Assembly: GCA_037074765.1 (NCBI GenBank)
Contig: JBAMDO010000453.1
Span: 1-18,676 of the forward strand
Source: Mansonella perstans
Lineage: Eukaryota > Nematoda > Chromadorea > Rhabditida > Onchocercidae
Length of the DNA: 18,676 nucleotides
Direction: 5' to 3'
Made by a program: the position numbers and the translations under genes. Below, in pieces: positions 1-9,043 of the stretch; the first letter of the stretch is position 1, and each line of letters begins with the position of its first letter. Below the pieces are notes generated by a model. That model made no database searches. It saw nothing but the letters and a program-made list of their open reading frames with translations, and had not been told where the DNA came from.

Positions 1-376
1 AAACGAAGATAACACTTCGCTGTGTGTATTGTATATTGATAAATGAGAGAGCTTTGCAGTAAAGATGTTTTAGTATATATATCACACTTTACTATTGCTA
101 TCATCAACATTACACCACAATTTCATTTTTTCACAACTTTTTCCACCCACTCCTTCCTCGTTTTTTTTTTTTTTTTAATTATCACACTATATCATACAAC
201 TTTATTTCTCCGTTCTCTCTCTCCCTCTTTCTCCCTCTCTCTCTCTCTGCTCCACCCTACTCTTTTTTTTCTTTAATTCCTTCACTAACGATATCTTCAC
301 TCCTTTTTACGCTATCATCCACTCCATCTCTAGCTTACATTTTTTTCCTCCACCCACTCCATCCACGTTTCACTCG
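1..376. other. Pyrimidine-rich non-coding stretch
   Basis: The + strand is strongly biased to C and T from about 110 to 376, with a T16 run at 161-176 and a CT microsatellite. The 77-codon open frame across it is a by-product of this bias: it reads as Phe/Leu/Ser-rich protein with no recognisable domain. I see no convincing exon. It could be a promoter-proximal or intronic polypyrimidine region, but nothing here proves either. Confidence 0.6.
203..250. repeat. CT/CCCTCT polypyrimidine microsatellite
   Basis: An almost pure C/T tract made of interrupted CT dinucleotides and CCCTCTTT blocks, ending in a run of about seven CT units. The complementary strand is a GA tract. It is low-complexity DNA that could be polymorphic in length. 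Confidence 0.9.
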
Positions 377-501
377 TACGTCTACGCTACTAAGTGATGT
401 TAAACTACATCACTTATTTTTATTCTTACCGCTTTTTAATTTAATTTTTAACAATATCAAATAGATCAATGCTGATATTTTATCTTCTCAATTAAATTTA
501 A

Positions 502-522
502 TTTTTTTTTTTTTTTTTTTTT
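502..522. repeat. Poly-T tract (21 T)
   Basis: Uninterrupted homopolymer of 21 T. Length may vary between individuals and is prone to sequencing error. Confidence 0.95.
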
Positions 523-890
523 GATTTAATTTTTCATTTATTAAATTTGAAATAAGAAAAAAAAATGCTTAATTGTAAGTAAAATGAGCTAAAACTCTAA
601 TCTAACTGATACTGTAACAGATAAAGAAGAATATTTAAATTCAGTCTATTGAGAAATTTTTTAATTCAATCCATTGGAAAATTTATTAGTTTTATTTTTT
701 TATGTTGAAAATGCACCATTTCTCTTTCCAAAATCGTTTTTTGTTTTTTCCACTTTTTCATTTCGTTCTTTTTTTTCTTTCTCTGAGCTATCTATTTATA
801 CATCAATTATTTATCTGCTAAATTTTCAATTTTCAATTCTTAACAACATAGTGTCTGTTATTTTCTATTGGTTAAATATTTGTTGAAATG

Positions 891-907
891 AAAAAAAAAA
901 AAAAAAA
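891..907. repeat. Poly-A tract (17 A)
   Basis: Uninterrupted homopolymer of 17 A, preceded by GAAATG and followed by TGAATAATG. There is no retroposon body or target-site duplication around it that I can see. Confidence 0.95.
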
Positions 908-1869
908 TGAATAATGATAAACAAATTTTTGTTTTTTCTTAGAAATAACAGCAGATTATTTTTCCAACTAATTTCATTATTTGTTTACGAAAGATTTTAT
1001 TATTTGATTATTAATGATTTCATTATTCGAATGCTAACGATTTCATTTTGTTTCTTTTCCGGTTGATTAATTTTGCTAAAATTAATAGAATCGAAGGAAA
1101 AAAATTAAAAAATTAAGAATGCAAAATTTTTTTTTTCAAAAGTTTATTTTTTGCAGTACTTTGAAATCTAGAAATAATTTTATTTAACAACTCGCACATA
1201 TTTCTCAAGTTAATTTTTATCCATTTTTCAATGAGCTTAATTTTTTAAGTTATTTTAATTGACTGAAATTAATTATTTATTTAGTGATTGAAAATGTTAC
1301 AATGAGATAAATTGAAAAATAAAATCAAATCAAATAAGACAGTGATTGTCGCTAAGTTGTCATTGATTTCATTTAATGAAATTTTTGTAATTTTCATTAC
1401 AGTGTAAGTTAAAATATTGATAGGTGCACGATGATCAATTCCCATTGTTGTGTGTGTGTATAGAAATGATGCGCGTGACAATTTTTTTGATGGCACCATT
1501 TTCAATGATTATTTTACTAATTGCCCAAATTTTTTACTGTTCATTATTATCATTGGTATTACCATCACTATTATTAATGTTGTTTATTCCCAATTATTAT
1601 AATTATATTTTATACATAATACTTTTACACCATTAAAAAACTATGTAATTAACTTAAAATTAATTTCTCATTTACAAAGCTTTTCAGTGCTTTAGTAATT
1701 GTTTCAAAATTAAAAATAATTTTCCACTACAAAACTTTTTGTCAATTAAACTTTTTGCTACCTTACAATAGCCTTTTTTTTAACTCCTTTAAAATAATTT
1801 GCCTAAATTAACAAACATATTCTGGAAAGAAAAAAAAAGCTTTGTGAAATAAAGAATGAAATTTTAAGC

Positions 1870-1872
<3 letters not shown>

Positions 1873-1899
<27 letters not shown>
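1873..1899. repeat. Poly-T tract (27 T)
   Basis: The longest homopolymer in the window, 27 T. If a poly-A-tailed retroposon lay on the minus strand, its body would lie downstream on the + strand, but the following bases are a plain purine-rich tract with no coding trace. Confidence 0.95.
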
Positions 1900-1901
<2 letters not shown>

Positions 1902-1935
1902 TGATAAAATAGGAAAGAAAATTGATGAAAGATGA

Positions 1936-1975
1936 AATTGAGAGAGAAAGAGAAAAAGCGAGAAGAAAAATGCTA
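1936..1975. repeat. GA-rich purine tract
   Basis: Purine run containing the 14-mer AGAGAGAAAGAGAA at 1941-1954. The same 14-mer recurs at 15996 and 17901, in the same orientation. Confidence 0.8.
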
Positions 1976-2942
1976 AAAAGTGAGATAAAATGCTAAATTT
2001 TTATCCAAAGTACCCATGTATGTATGTGTATATATGCAAAAGTTTTATGCAAATACATTTTGTTTTTTGATCTTTCTTTTTCCAAATATTTTATGACGAA
2101 AAATTTTCTTGCATTGCATAAATTGCATTTCATTTTTGGTAAAAGAAGATTCGTTGAATGGTTTAGAATTGTTGTATTTTTCCTTTTAGCTAATTTTAAT
2201 TTTCTTTTCCACATTTTATTTGACTTTTATACAAAAATTTTTGCACAAACAAAATTGGTTTTATAAGAAGGAAAAAATATCTTTTTTTTTTTTTTTGCTT
2301 TCTTTTGTTTGCAAAAAAAAATTAAAATAAATTTAATCAAAGTTTTCATAGTATTTAATTTATGCACGTAAAATTTAATTTTTGATGATTTAGAAAAAAA
2401 TTTTTTTTTTTAAATTCTTTGGGAATATTTGCTAAATTGGATCATTAAATTTGTTGTGAGTTTGTTTCTCTTTTGCAACATTTCTTCTCATTTTTTTACT
2501 CGTATCAAAGAACCGTTGAATTTGGGAAAAGTGAGATTTATCTAAATAAAATTGTTTTATTTAAATCATATTTTTGAGAATCGTAAATTTCTTAATAGAA
2601 TTTAATTTTCCATCAGCTGTATAATAATCTATCAAATTTTTTTCATCCATTCAAAATGACAGTTATGGCAGTAAAATATAATAATATAATTAATGTCCTC
2701 ATAATTAATATTAATTAGAAAGAATTTCTTTTTCCTTTTATTGTTAAAAATTTTTTAGCAAATACTGCTTGAGTAACTGTGTTATTTTTTCTTGTTATTT
2801 TATTAAAATTTTTCTGTGAACTCTAATAGAATTAAATTTACTGAAATATCACCAGTAAATTTTTAGTAAACCCTGTTAGCAACAAATGAAGTATTTCTGT
2901 TTAAGATTTAAATTATATTAATTTCTTTTAGAAAAAGCAAGA

Positions 2943-3017
2943 ATAATGATGATAATCAAAAGCTTTTAATGGTCATAATAATGATATAAATGTAGTGATA
3001 ATAATAATAATGATGAT
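2943..3017. repeat. Interrupted ATA/ATG trinucleotide microsatellite
   Basis: Two blocks of AATAATGATGATAAT type trinucleotides (2943-2956 and 2974-3017) separated by a short unique piece. Interrupted repeats of this type recur through the window. Confidence 0.75.
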
Positions 3018-3217
3018 TTAAAGTTACAAATTTATCGCTTAAAATTGGTTTATTTATCCATTACAGCCAGTCTTCAATGTTTTTTTTCGTTTAATTTCAT
3101 TAAATTTTAATTTAGCAAACTTTTCGCTTTTCTCTTTTTCATTCCTCAATCATTAATTTCCATTTGATTTAATCATTTATCATCAATTCATACGTAAGAA
3201 AAATAAAGTGATAAAAA

Positions 3218-3275
3218 ATGGAAAAAAACAGAAAGAACAGAAAGAGTCAAAGAGGCTTCGTTAGAGGAAAAACAG
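3218..3275 (+). CDS. Possible short first exon, MEKNRKNRKSQRG..., unknown product
   Basis: The frame opens with ATG at 3218 and runs 19 codons plus one base to ACAG, followed at 3276 by GTAAGG, a good match to a eukaryotic 5' splice donor. The encoded piece is very basic (many Lys and Arg), which is unusual next to the Phe/Leu/Ile-rich chance ORFs nearby. A polypyrimidine acceptor, TTACTCTCAG, ends at 3372. Using it gives a 97-base intron, keeps the frame open, and reaches TGA about 37 codons later. Without splicing the same ATG also opens a 101-codon ORF. No family is recognised. The A-rich composition alone could produce Lys-rich codons by chance, so this is a weak candidate. Confidence 0.15.
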
Positions 3276-3548
3276 GTAAGGGAATTAATTGTAGTGAAAA
3301 ATATCTTCTTTTTCTTTGCTCATTAAAACCATTAATTTTTTCTTTCTACTTTACTTTTTACTTTACTCTCAGAAAATTTTTTCAAATTTACGGCAAAGTA
3401 CACCGCCACCCCTCTAAAGATGTACTTTATCACAAAATTTCTCTCAAAATTTTTTTTATTTTGCAGCAAAAAAAAGCAATTCTGACGTCCTTCTATTATT
3501 ACTATTGCCACCGTTCTATTTGACGTACGCAAAGATTTTTCAACAGAG

Positions 3549-3603
3549 ATTTTTATTCACTATTTTTATTCAAATTTTTATTCACGCAAAGATTTTTATT
3601 CAC
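3549..3603. repeat. Short tandem repeat, unit ATTTTTATTCAC
   Basis: The 11-12 base unit ATTTTTATTCA(C) occurs at 3549, 3562, 3574 and 3592. The flanking phrase GCAAAGATTTTT occurs at 3530 and again at 3586, which suggests that a slightly larger block was duplicated. Confidence 0.8.
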
Positions 3604-3910
3604 TTTTGTCGTCTATTTAATATTTCTCATTAAATCATTGTATTAGTTATTGCTTTATCTTCTCTTTCTCGTTTTCTTTTGTCGTTTTTAGATTTATTTG
3701 GAAAAAAAAATTTGTTTTTTTTAGATTTCTTTTTTTTCTTTCATTCTTCTTTCCTTCCTTTCATTCATTTACTTACTCAATTATTTTATTAATTGCTTTC
3801 ATTTAAACGAGGAAAAAGAGTGTATTTGAGTAGAGAAAGAAAAAAAAATTTTTAAGAAGAACTTAAATCCTATCAATTCTTTTTAAACACTTAAAAAGTG
3901 AAAGAAATAT

Positions 3911-3928
3911 AAAAAAAAAAAAAAAAAA
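3911..3928. repeat. Poly-A tract (18 A)
   Basis: Uninterrupted run of 18 A. Confidence 0.95.
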
Positions 3929-4254
3929 TGTTTACTAAAAAGCCAATAATTTCAGCATTTTTCATTAAGATCAATAAGTAAAATGTGTCCTTCACATATA
4001 TAAATTTTTTGCTTTTCCCTTCAATTTTTTTTTTTAAATGAATTAAGCTTTTTCAATGTTCTTTTTTTCTTTTTTTCAATACTTTTTTCCTTCCTTTTTT
4101 TTCTTGCTTCTTTTTTTTTGGCTCAAGTATTTTCGTTAAAATATATTTTTCTTTTATATATTGATATTTGTTTTTTTCTTTAAATAACTTCCCTCCATTG
4201 TTTTTTCAATTTTTCAAGAAATATATCTAGTCATCAATTTTCCCTCTTTTTCTT

Positions 4255-4337
4255 GTTATTATTATTACCATTATTATTATTATTGTTATTATTATTACTA
4301 TTATTATTATTGCTATTACTTTTACTATCATTATTAA
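4255..4337. repeat. Interrupted ATT trinucleotide microsatellite
   Basis: About 27 trinucleotide units, mostly ATT, with ACC, GTT, ACT and GCT interruptions at regular 3-base phase. This is a typical decayed microsatellite. Confidence 0.9.
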
Positions 4338-5534
4338 CAGACTTTTACTTTTGCAAACAAGCTTTTATAAATAATTAATTTCATATCAGTATAGCATGCA
4401 GCAGTATCTCATTTCAATAATTTTTATGTAAATAAGAAATTTTGATTAACATTCGAGGACTTTCATTTTTGCTTAATACTATTTTAATTTGAGTGTACTG
4501 CTTTTTTTATCAACTATTTTCACCTGTTAATTAGTTATCTGCTTTTTTCTTTGTTCACCATTCATGCTGTTTATTAGCTTGGTTTATTAATTTTAAGTTA
4601 ATTCAAATACTTTTCTTTATTATTTAATATGTATATTTGCGACTTCCTAATCATCTTTACTTGTTATTATTTTTATCAATATATTTGAAATTTGCGTTTC
4701 ATTCCTCGTTTTGAAATTCGTTTAAATTAAATTTTATTATTTATTAAAATTCGTCATAAGACAATGCTTATGATTATCAAGTCTATTATGGCTGTCATTT
4801 TGATCATTTGATGTCCAAAAAAATGCTGACAATGGAAAAGATAGAATACTTAAATTAAAATAAAATCTAAGAATTGATAAGTAAAATAAAAATGATTTGT
4901 GTTAAAGGAGTATTTTGTTTGCTCTTACAGCCAAAGCACTTTGTTGAAAAAATTTCTCATATTGGCATTTTAGGAATTTCTGTAATTTAAATAAAGTAAT
5001 TATTGATGTTTTTTAAGCATCTAATTAAAAAAACACGAAAAGAATAAATTGGTTGAAATATCAAACGTCCCGTTATTTATTTGCTTTATTAAAAACTGTA
5101 GGAATAAGAAATCGTTCTCTCCGTTTTTTATAGTTGAAATTAAAAATTAACTGATTCATTGTTTTGTTAATGCTAATATATTTGCTGGGAACAATTATTA
5201 CTAATTAATCCTGGTTCACTTTTAATTTATATTTTGTTTTCATTTTTTTTTCGAATTTTTTCGAGAATATTTTATCTTTAGTCTTTATGTTGCTTTGCTT
5301 TTCTTATTTACATTCTCATGTACATATTTAATAGGTGTCTGAAATGAGAAATGGGAACAAAGACAATATTTCAAATTTGTATTCAAGTTTACTTAAAGCA
5401 TTGACCAATTTTTTCCATTTTAACATGACTATTGTTATAATTCAATTTTTTTATTCTATTAGTGTCAAAAACTTTTGGCCTGAATAATTCTCTAGCAGTT
5501 TGCTCCAACATTGATTGATCTTATCTGAGCATAG

Positions 5535-5684
5535 CTTTATTTGTCTCTAGGCCTATTGTTTATGTCTTATATAGGCATTGAAAATCTATGCTATTCCATT
5601 CCCAAGATGCCGATGCTACTCGTTATCTGCTTTTCCTCTTTTTACTTTTTGGTCTTTTGGCAATTTGTCAACTTTGAAGTTTAG
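5535..5684 (+). other. Small open frame with two hydrophobic stretches, probably chance
   Basis: An open frame of 49 codons lies in a stretch of slightly higher GC than its surroundings. An internal ATG at 5562 would give 40 residues. Residues before and after the central IENLCYSIPKMP piece are hydrophobic, like two short membrane segments. T-rich DNA makes hydrophobic codons by itself, there is no clear splice signal or homology, and I do not recognise the peptide. It is noted only because the composition differs from its neighbours. Confidence 0.08.
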
Positions 5685-5766
5685 TCTTATTTTAGACAGC
5701 CCTTCACCATCTAATTAATTTTTGTTGTTCTGAGGCAACAAACCAAAATGTCATTCTTTTTCCAAG

Positions 5767-5828
5767 AATTTCGCAATTAAATCACTTAATTTTGGCAAAT
5801 TTCGCAATTAAATCACTTAATTTTGGCA
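5767..5828. repeat. Perfect 31-bp tandem duplication (2 copies)
   Basis: The unit starting AATTTCGCAATTAAATCACT is present twice head to tail, at 5767-5797 and 5798-5828, with no mismatch that I can find. A perfect match in such AT-rich DNA implies a recent duplication or an assembly/polymerase artefact. Confidence 0.95.
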
Positions 5829-6413
5829 CCTGAAATTCAAATTTTTACAGCATGTATTTTAATCAAAATTTTAAGTACTGGAATTTATATTTATTATCAA
5901 TCAAACAATTACTACTAATATATATGAAGGAATTGTAGCCAAAATCAATCAAATAAATCATATTATATAAAATAGTCGTGTTTTCAATCATGAAATTTGA
6001 ATGTTTGCCGACATAAACGATATTATGGTAAGCAACCATGTATTACCGAAAACATTACTACTACCGATAATATGCATATATACATTATTGCGTAATTAAA
6101 TGATATAAAATTAAAATTAGAATATTTGGAACAAAAAATTCATTTGAAAATATTACTATATTTCATTATTATATTCGAAAACAATACCGTTCAAATCCTG
6201 CTTATTTCCTTCTTTCAAGAAAAAGTTTATTTATTTTTTGTTTTTTTATATTTCAAGCAAAAGTTTCTTTGCCATTTTTGATCAATTCTCATAAAATAGC
6301 ATTGGAAAACTGAGACCAATTTCGTATTTTGAAACAAATTTTTTTGTCATTCTTGTTCATTCATTTGCAAAGTATCGTTGATACAAAAACTTCGCCAGTT
6401 GAATTTTAAGTAG

Positions 6414-6593
6414 AAGCAAAATTTAATTTTGTAAAATATTACAATCATTCTTAGCTAATGTTTTTCTTAGCCCTTTTTTTGCTTCTTCTAATTGCTTACT
6501 AAGCAAAATTTAATTTCGTAAAATATTACAATCATCCTTAGCTAATGTTCTTCTTTTTTTTTTGCTTATTTTTAATTTACTAAGCAAAATTTA
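6414..6593. repeat. Imperfect ~81-87 bp tandem repeat, 2.1 copies
   Basis: Copies start at 6414, 6501 and 6582 (the last truncated), each beginning AAGCAAAATTTA. The first part, through TTAGCTAATGTT, is nearly identical between copies. The T-rich second part differs by small insertions and deletions. This fits an older duplication followed by slippage in the T runs. Confidence 0.9.
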
Positions 6594-6904
6594 TAAAAGA
6601 ATTTCCTCACAATTGATTTCGGATCATTTCCACGCACGCATACCCGTTAGGTTCTATTTTTCCAACTATTGTGCAAAATAAGCATTTTTATTTTGTAAAC
6701 TAAAATTCAAAAAATTTTTTTATTACCAAATATTGAAAAATTATTTACTTATCGTCTTTTTTTGATTCAAAGTTTCCTTAAATGACATTAGAAATATTTG
6801 AAATTCTTCTCCATATTTGTCAACTAAATTCTTCTTCATATTTAAAAAATATATAAAAATAATAAATGTAATTTCCTGAATTGAAAATTTAATCTATCAA
6901 TAGT

Positions 6905-6966
6905 GATATATTAATTCATTAGGATGGTTGGAAAAGATATATTAATTCACTACGATAGTGGGAAAA
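6905..6966. repeat. 31-bp tandem duplication (2 copies, about 80% identical)
   Basis: Units 6905-6935 and 6936-6966 both begin GATATATTAATTCA and end GGAAAA, with a few substitutions between. The spacing is exactly 31 bases without indels. The unit length equals that of the repeat at 5767, but the sequences are unrelated. Confidence 0.9.
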
Positions 6967-7152
6967 TAAAAAGAAAAAAAAATTGGCAAGGCTTAGTAAT
7001 TTGAAAAAAAAAAATTGAAAAAGAATTTGAATATTATAGAAATTCAATCTCTGATAATTATAAAACTTTTATTATATATTTTTTTCACTCCCTTTCTACT
7101 CAACTTTTAATTTTCCTCGTTTCATTTCAGTTCATTTTTTTATTATTGCATA

Positions 7153-7367
7153 TTAGAATTTTATAGTATTTGAAAAGAAATGATGAAAAAAAAATGAATT
7201 ATATGGGTAACAAAAAGTAGATGTATGGTAAGTGTCGTGGAAGTAATTTATTGATTTGACGTAATAATTAGTATCAGATAAGTTATGAAGGCGGAATCGC
7301 TCAAGTTCAGTCATTGGTGACTTCATTAGTGTAGAGGAATTCGGAGAGGAAAAAATCCTGGGAAGTT
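7153..7367 (-). other. Minus-strand open frame behind an acceptor-like motif, weak exon candidate
   Basis: On the minus strand, two acceptor-like motifs (TTTTTTTCCCCAG, then AATTTTTTCAG) end just before 7367. From there the frame is open to TAA at 7153-7155, with an ATG at 7326-7324 giving 57 residues starting MKSPMTELERFRLHNLSDTN. The first half lies in DNA of about 44% GC (7281-7350) and looks more protein-like than other ORFs here. The second half decays into Phe/His/Asn-rich sequence from A-rich DNA. An open run of this length is expected about once by chance in the window, and no family is recognised. Confidence 0.1.
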
Positions 7368-7396
7368 CTGAAAAAATTCTGGGGAAAAAAAGATTT

Positions 7397-7462
7397 GCAA
7401 TTTACACTAAACAGTCCTAAAAAAAATTTTGCAGTTTACGCTAAACAGTCCTAAAAAGGATT
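7397..7462. repeat. Imperfect 34-bp tandem duplication (2 copies)
   Basis: The phrase GCARTTTACRCTAAACAGTCCTAAAAA occurs at 7397 and 7431, with 34-base spacing. Just upstream, AATCCTGGGAA and AATTCTGGGGA (7354 and 7376) look like another decayed short duplication. Confidence 0.9.
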
Positions 7463-7469
7463 GGTCATA

Positions 7470-8427
7470 GACGAAGGACTACGTACACATATTGGCAGAA
7501 GATTATACTATCACAAATGAGTGCTTTACCTGTTACCATAAAAGTGTGATGATTTAGAAACTAGTAATAAGCGATGAAGCTTTATAGCGTTTACAACATA
7601 CTGCCGAAATAGAAGATTTGCATTTGAAAAAGTATATTTAATTATGCAATGAGGAATTGTAAACAAAACTGTATGCATCATTCTTTTCAATATAAAACAA
7701 TTGTAAAAAAAAAAGCTCTTAACGTAAAAGCCTGTAAAAATGCTTGTAAAAAAGGTTACTGTAATTTTTCTCGATAGAAACAATTTTTTTTTCTTCATTC
7801 ATAATAATTAATTAAAAGTTAGTAAAATTTGGTACATGCAGTAAAAGAAGCATGGATTATAAATTTCTCATAAATCAATTTATCATTTGTTAAATATGCT
7901 ATACTTTCCAAATATTTGAATTATTTTGTAATTGCCACGATTTACAATGAACATATCAGATATTATGGCTGCTTATAAATATCTGAATTGCAAATATTTT
8001 GCTTTTTTTAAAATTGATTTGTAAATCAGAAAACAGGAAAAAACTTTTACATATCTATATTGTCAGATTGACGTTAAAAAAAATATTTTTTTTCGAGAAT
8101 TATTTCGAAATAAAAAATTTTTAATTTTTTTTACAAATTGCTTTTTCTTATTTTGTTGAAATTTTAGTCAACAAAATATTTTGAATAATAGGAAGGAAGA
8201 TGGAAGAAAAAAGAAAAAATTCCATGAAATTATTTTTAAATAAATTCTTTTCGGTTACTTGATTAAGAAAACGAAAAAAAGAGGAAAAGAACTTGATCAT
8301 TTAAAAGAAAAACTAAATGGTGAAATTATATTTTACCATTCAACAACGCTACAGCATTTATGGTTTCAGCTTTAATACATTTAATGTCGGTTTATCATTT
8401 TTAATTCCAGTTTTATCCAATAGTCGC

Positions 8428-8461
<34 letters not shown>

Positions 8462-8684
8462 GTTATAATAGAAATAGAAAAATAGAAAGGAAAAAGGCAA
8501 AATTGCAGCTCTTGAGAATTGAGAATTTCCTTTTTCATTTTTCTTTTCTTTCGCTTCTTCTTTCATGTTTTTCTTTTTTTTGTGTCTGCTTTTTTGAATT
8601 TTTCATACTTAAATTATGACTTTTCGAAAATATCATCTGTTTAAATGAAAAGGCTTAAAATGATGAAGTTTTAGTTGCCGAGAT
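7470..8684. other. AT-rich non-coding stretch, no gene seen
   Basis: Contains the A26 tract and scattered A/T runs. The 90-codon minus frame at 7526-7798 and the 100-codon plus frame at 8317-8619 are low-complexity: poly-Lys from the A26 run, then Phe/Leu/Ser from T-rich DNA. They are regarded as chance ORFs. I see no splice-flanked exon or RNA gene. Confidence 0.6.
8431..8456. repeat. Poly-A tract (26 A)
   Basis: Uninterrupted run of 26 A. The sequence before it (8317-8430) has somewhat mixed composition, so a degenerate retroposon tail is conceivable, but no reverse transcriptase or SINE-like promoter box is visible. Confidence 0.95.
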
Positions 8685-8689
8685 TGATA

Positions 8690-8719
8690 AGCCTTATCAT
8701 TTTTTAAGATGATAAGGCT
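8690..8719. repeat. Inverted repeat, 11-bp arms, 8-base loop
   Basis: AGCCTTATCAT at 8690-8700 is followed by its exact reverse complement ATGATAAGGCT at 8709-8719. It can form an 11-bp hairpin in RNA or DNA. The stem is too short for a microRNA precursor. Confidence 0.85.
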
Positions 8720-8756
8720 CTCTCTGTTAAAAATGATAAGGTTTGATCTGTAAAGA
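8709..8756. repeat. Imperfect 24-bp tandem duplication
   Basis: ATGATAAGGCTCTCTCTGTTA at 8709 and ATGATAAGGTTTGATCTGTAA at 8733 are related copies spaced by 24 bases. The duplication adds one GATAAG box to the cluster here. Confidence 0.7.
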
Positions 8757-9043
8757 TGAACATTCTAATAGATGAAGCTTTATTATATTTCTAATGATCT
8801 ACTACACTACTTTTCTTTCATTAGCAGAAAATACAAAATCTATAAAAATTGTTTTATATCTGTTCCTTTTTTTGTAATCTATAACATTTAGGATCCAAAC
8901 TTTAATATATTTCTTGAGCTCATTTCAAAACCAGTAAATGGCCTATTCAAAGAAAGAGAAAAAGTGAAGAAACGAAGGAGATGAAAGCAAAAACGAAATG
9001 TTTCCTGATAAGGATTCATCATGATAATAAAATATTTGATAAG

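Larger units (their letters stand above)
377..2940. other. AT-rich non-coding stretch, no gene seen
   Basis: About 2.5 kb of AT-rich sequence without a credible exon. It contains homopolymers of 17-27 bases at 502-522, 891-907 and 1873-1899 and a purine tract near 1938-1975. The 70-80 codon ORFs at 674-886, 1281-1505, 1424-1636 and 1993-2266 overlap each other on both strands, are rich in Phe, Leu, Ile and Asn, and show no motif or domain. A donor-like GTAAGT at about 1404 has no open exon in front of it. Confidence 0.6.
3279..5530. other. AT/T-rich non-coding stretch, no gene seen
   Basis: Long T-rich stretch with an A18 run at 3911-3928, many T8-T10 runs and one ATT microsatellite. Apart from the possible second exon at 3373-3485 mentioned for the upstream candidate, I see no reading frame with a non-repetitive, protein-like composition and no RNA gene. 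Confidence 0.6.
5829..7152. other. AT-rich stretch with tandem duplications, no gene seen
   Basis: Apart from the repeats listed separately, I see only a short ATG-initiated frame at 6001-6027 (MFADINDIM) that ends exactly at a donor-like GTAAGC at 6028. Nine codons are too few to support an exon call. A tRNA T-arm-like CCGTTCAAATCC near 6187 has no matching cloverleaf around it. Confidence 0.5.
8685..9043. promoter_or_regulatory. Cluster of TGATAAG (GATA-factor type) motifs
   Basis: The 7-mer TGATAAG lies on the + strand at 8685, 8710, 8734, 9006 and 9037, and on the minus strand (CTTATCA) at 8693. The first two form a perfect palindrome with one central base. WGATAAR is the established core of GATA zinc-finger factors, and TGATAA is the established intestinal ELT-2-type site in nematodes. 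With about 22% GC, a rough expectation for both strands over 360 bases is below 0.1 copies. Function as an enhancer is inference, and part of the clustering comes from local duplication at 8709-8756. Confidence 0.4.

Noticed and set aside
1400..1412. Donor-like GTAAGTTAAA after CATTACAGT
   Set aside because: No open, protein-like frame precedes it. Such motifs are frequent by chance in AT-rich DNA.
6001..6033. ATG frame MFADINDIM ending at GTAAGC
   Set aside because: Nine codons are too few to separate from chance, and no acceptor of matching phase with an open frame follows nearby.
6183..6205. CCGTTCAAATCC, similar to a tRNA T-arm
   Set aside because: No acceptor stem, D-arm or anticodon stem pairs in the surrounding 80 bases on either strand.
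7526..7798. 90-codon minus-strand ORF
   Set aside because: It starts in a T8 run read as Lys repeats and is rich in Phe and Ile without any motif. No splice or transcript signal supports it.
8317..8619. 100-codon + strand ORF
   Set aside because: It crosses the A26 homopolymer (poly-Lys) and then T-rich DNA giving Phe/Leu/Ser. There is no domain, and the length is within chance expectation for a window of this size.
8690..8719. Hairpin as a possible microRNA precursor
   Set aside because: The stem is only 11 bp with no extended pairing outside it, whereas microRNA precursors need roughly 25-30 paired bases.
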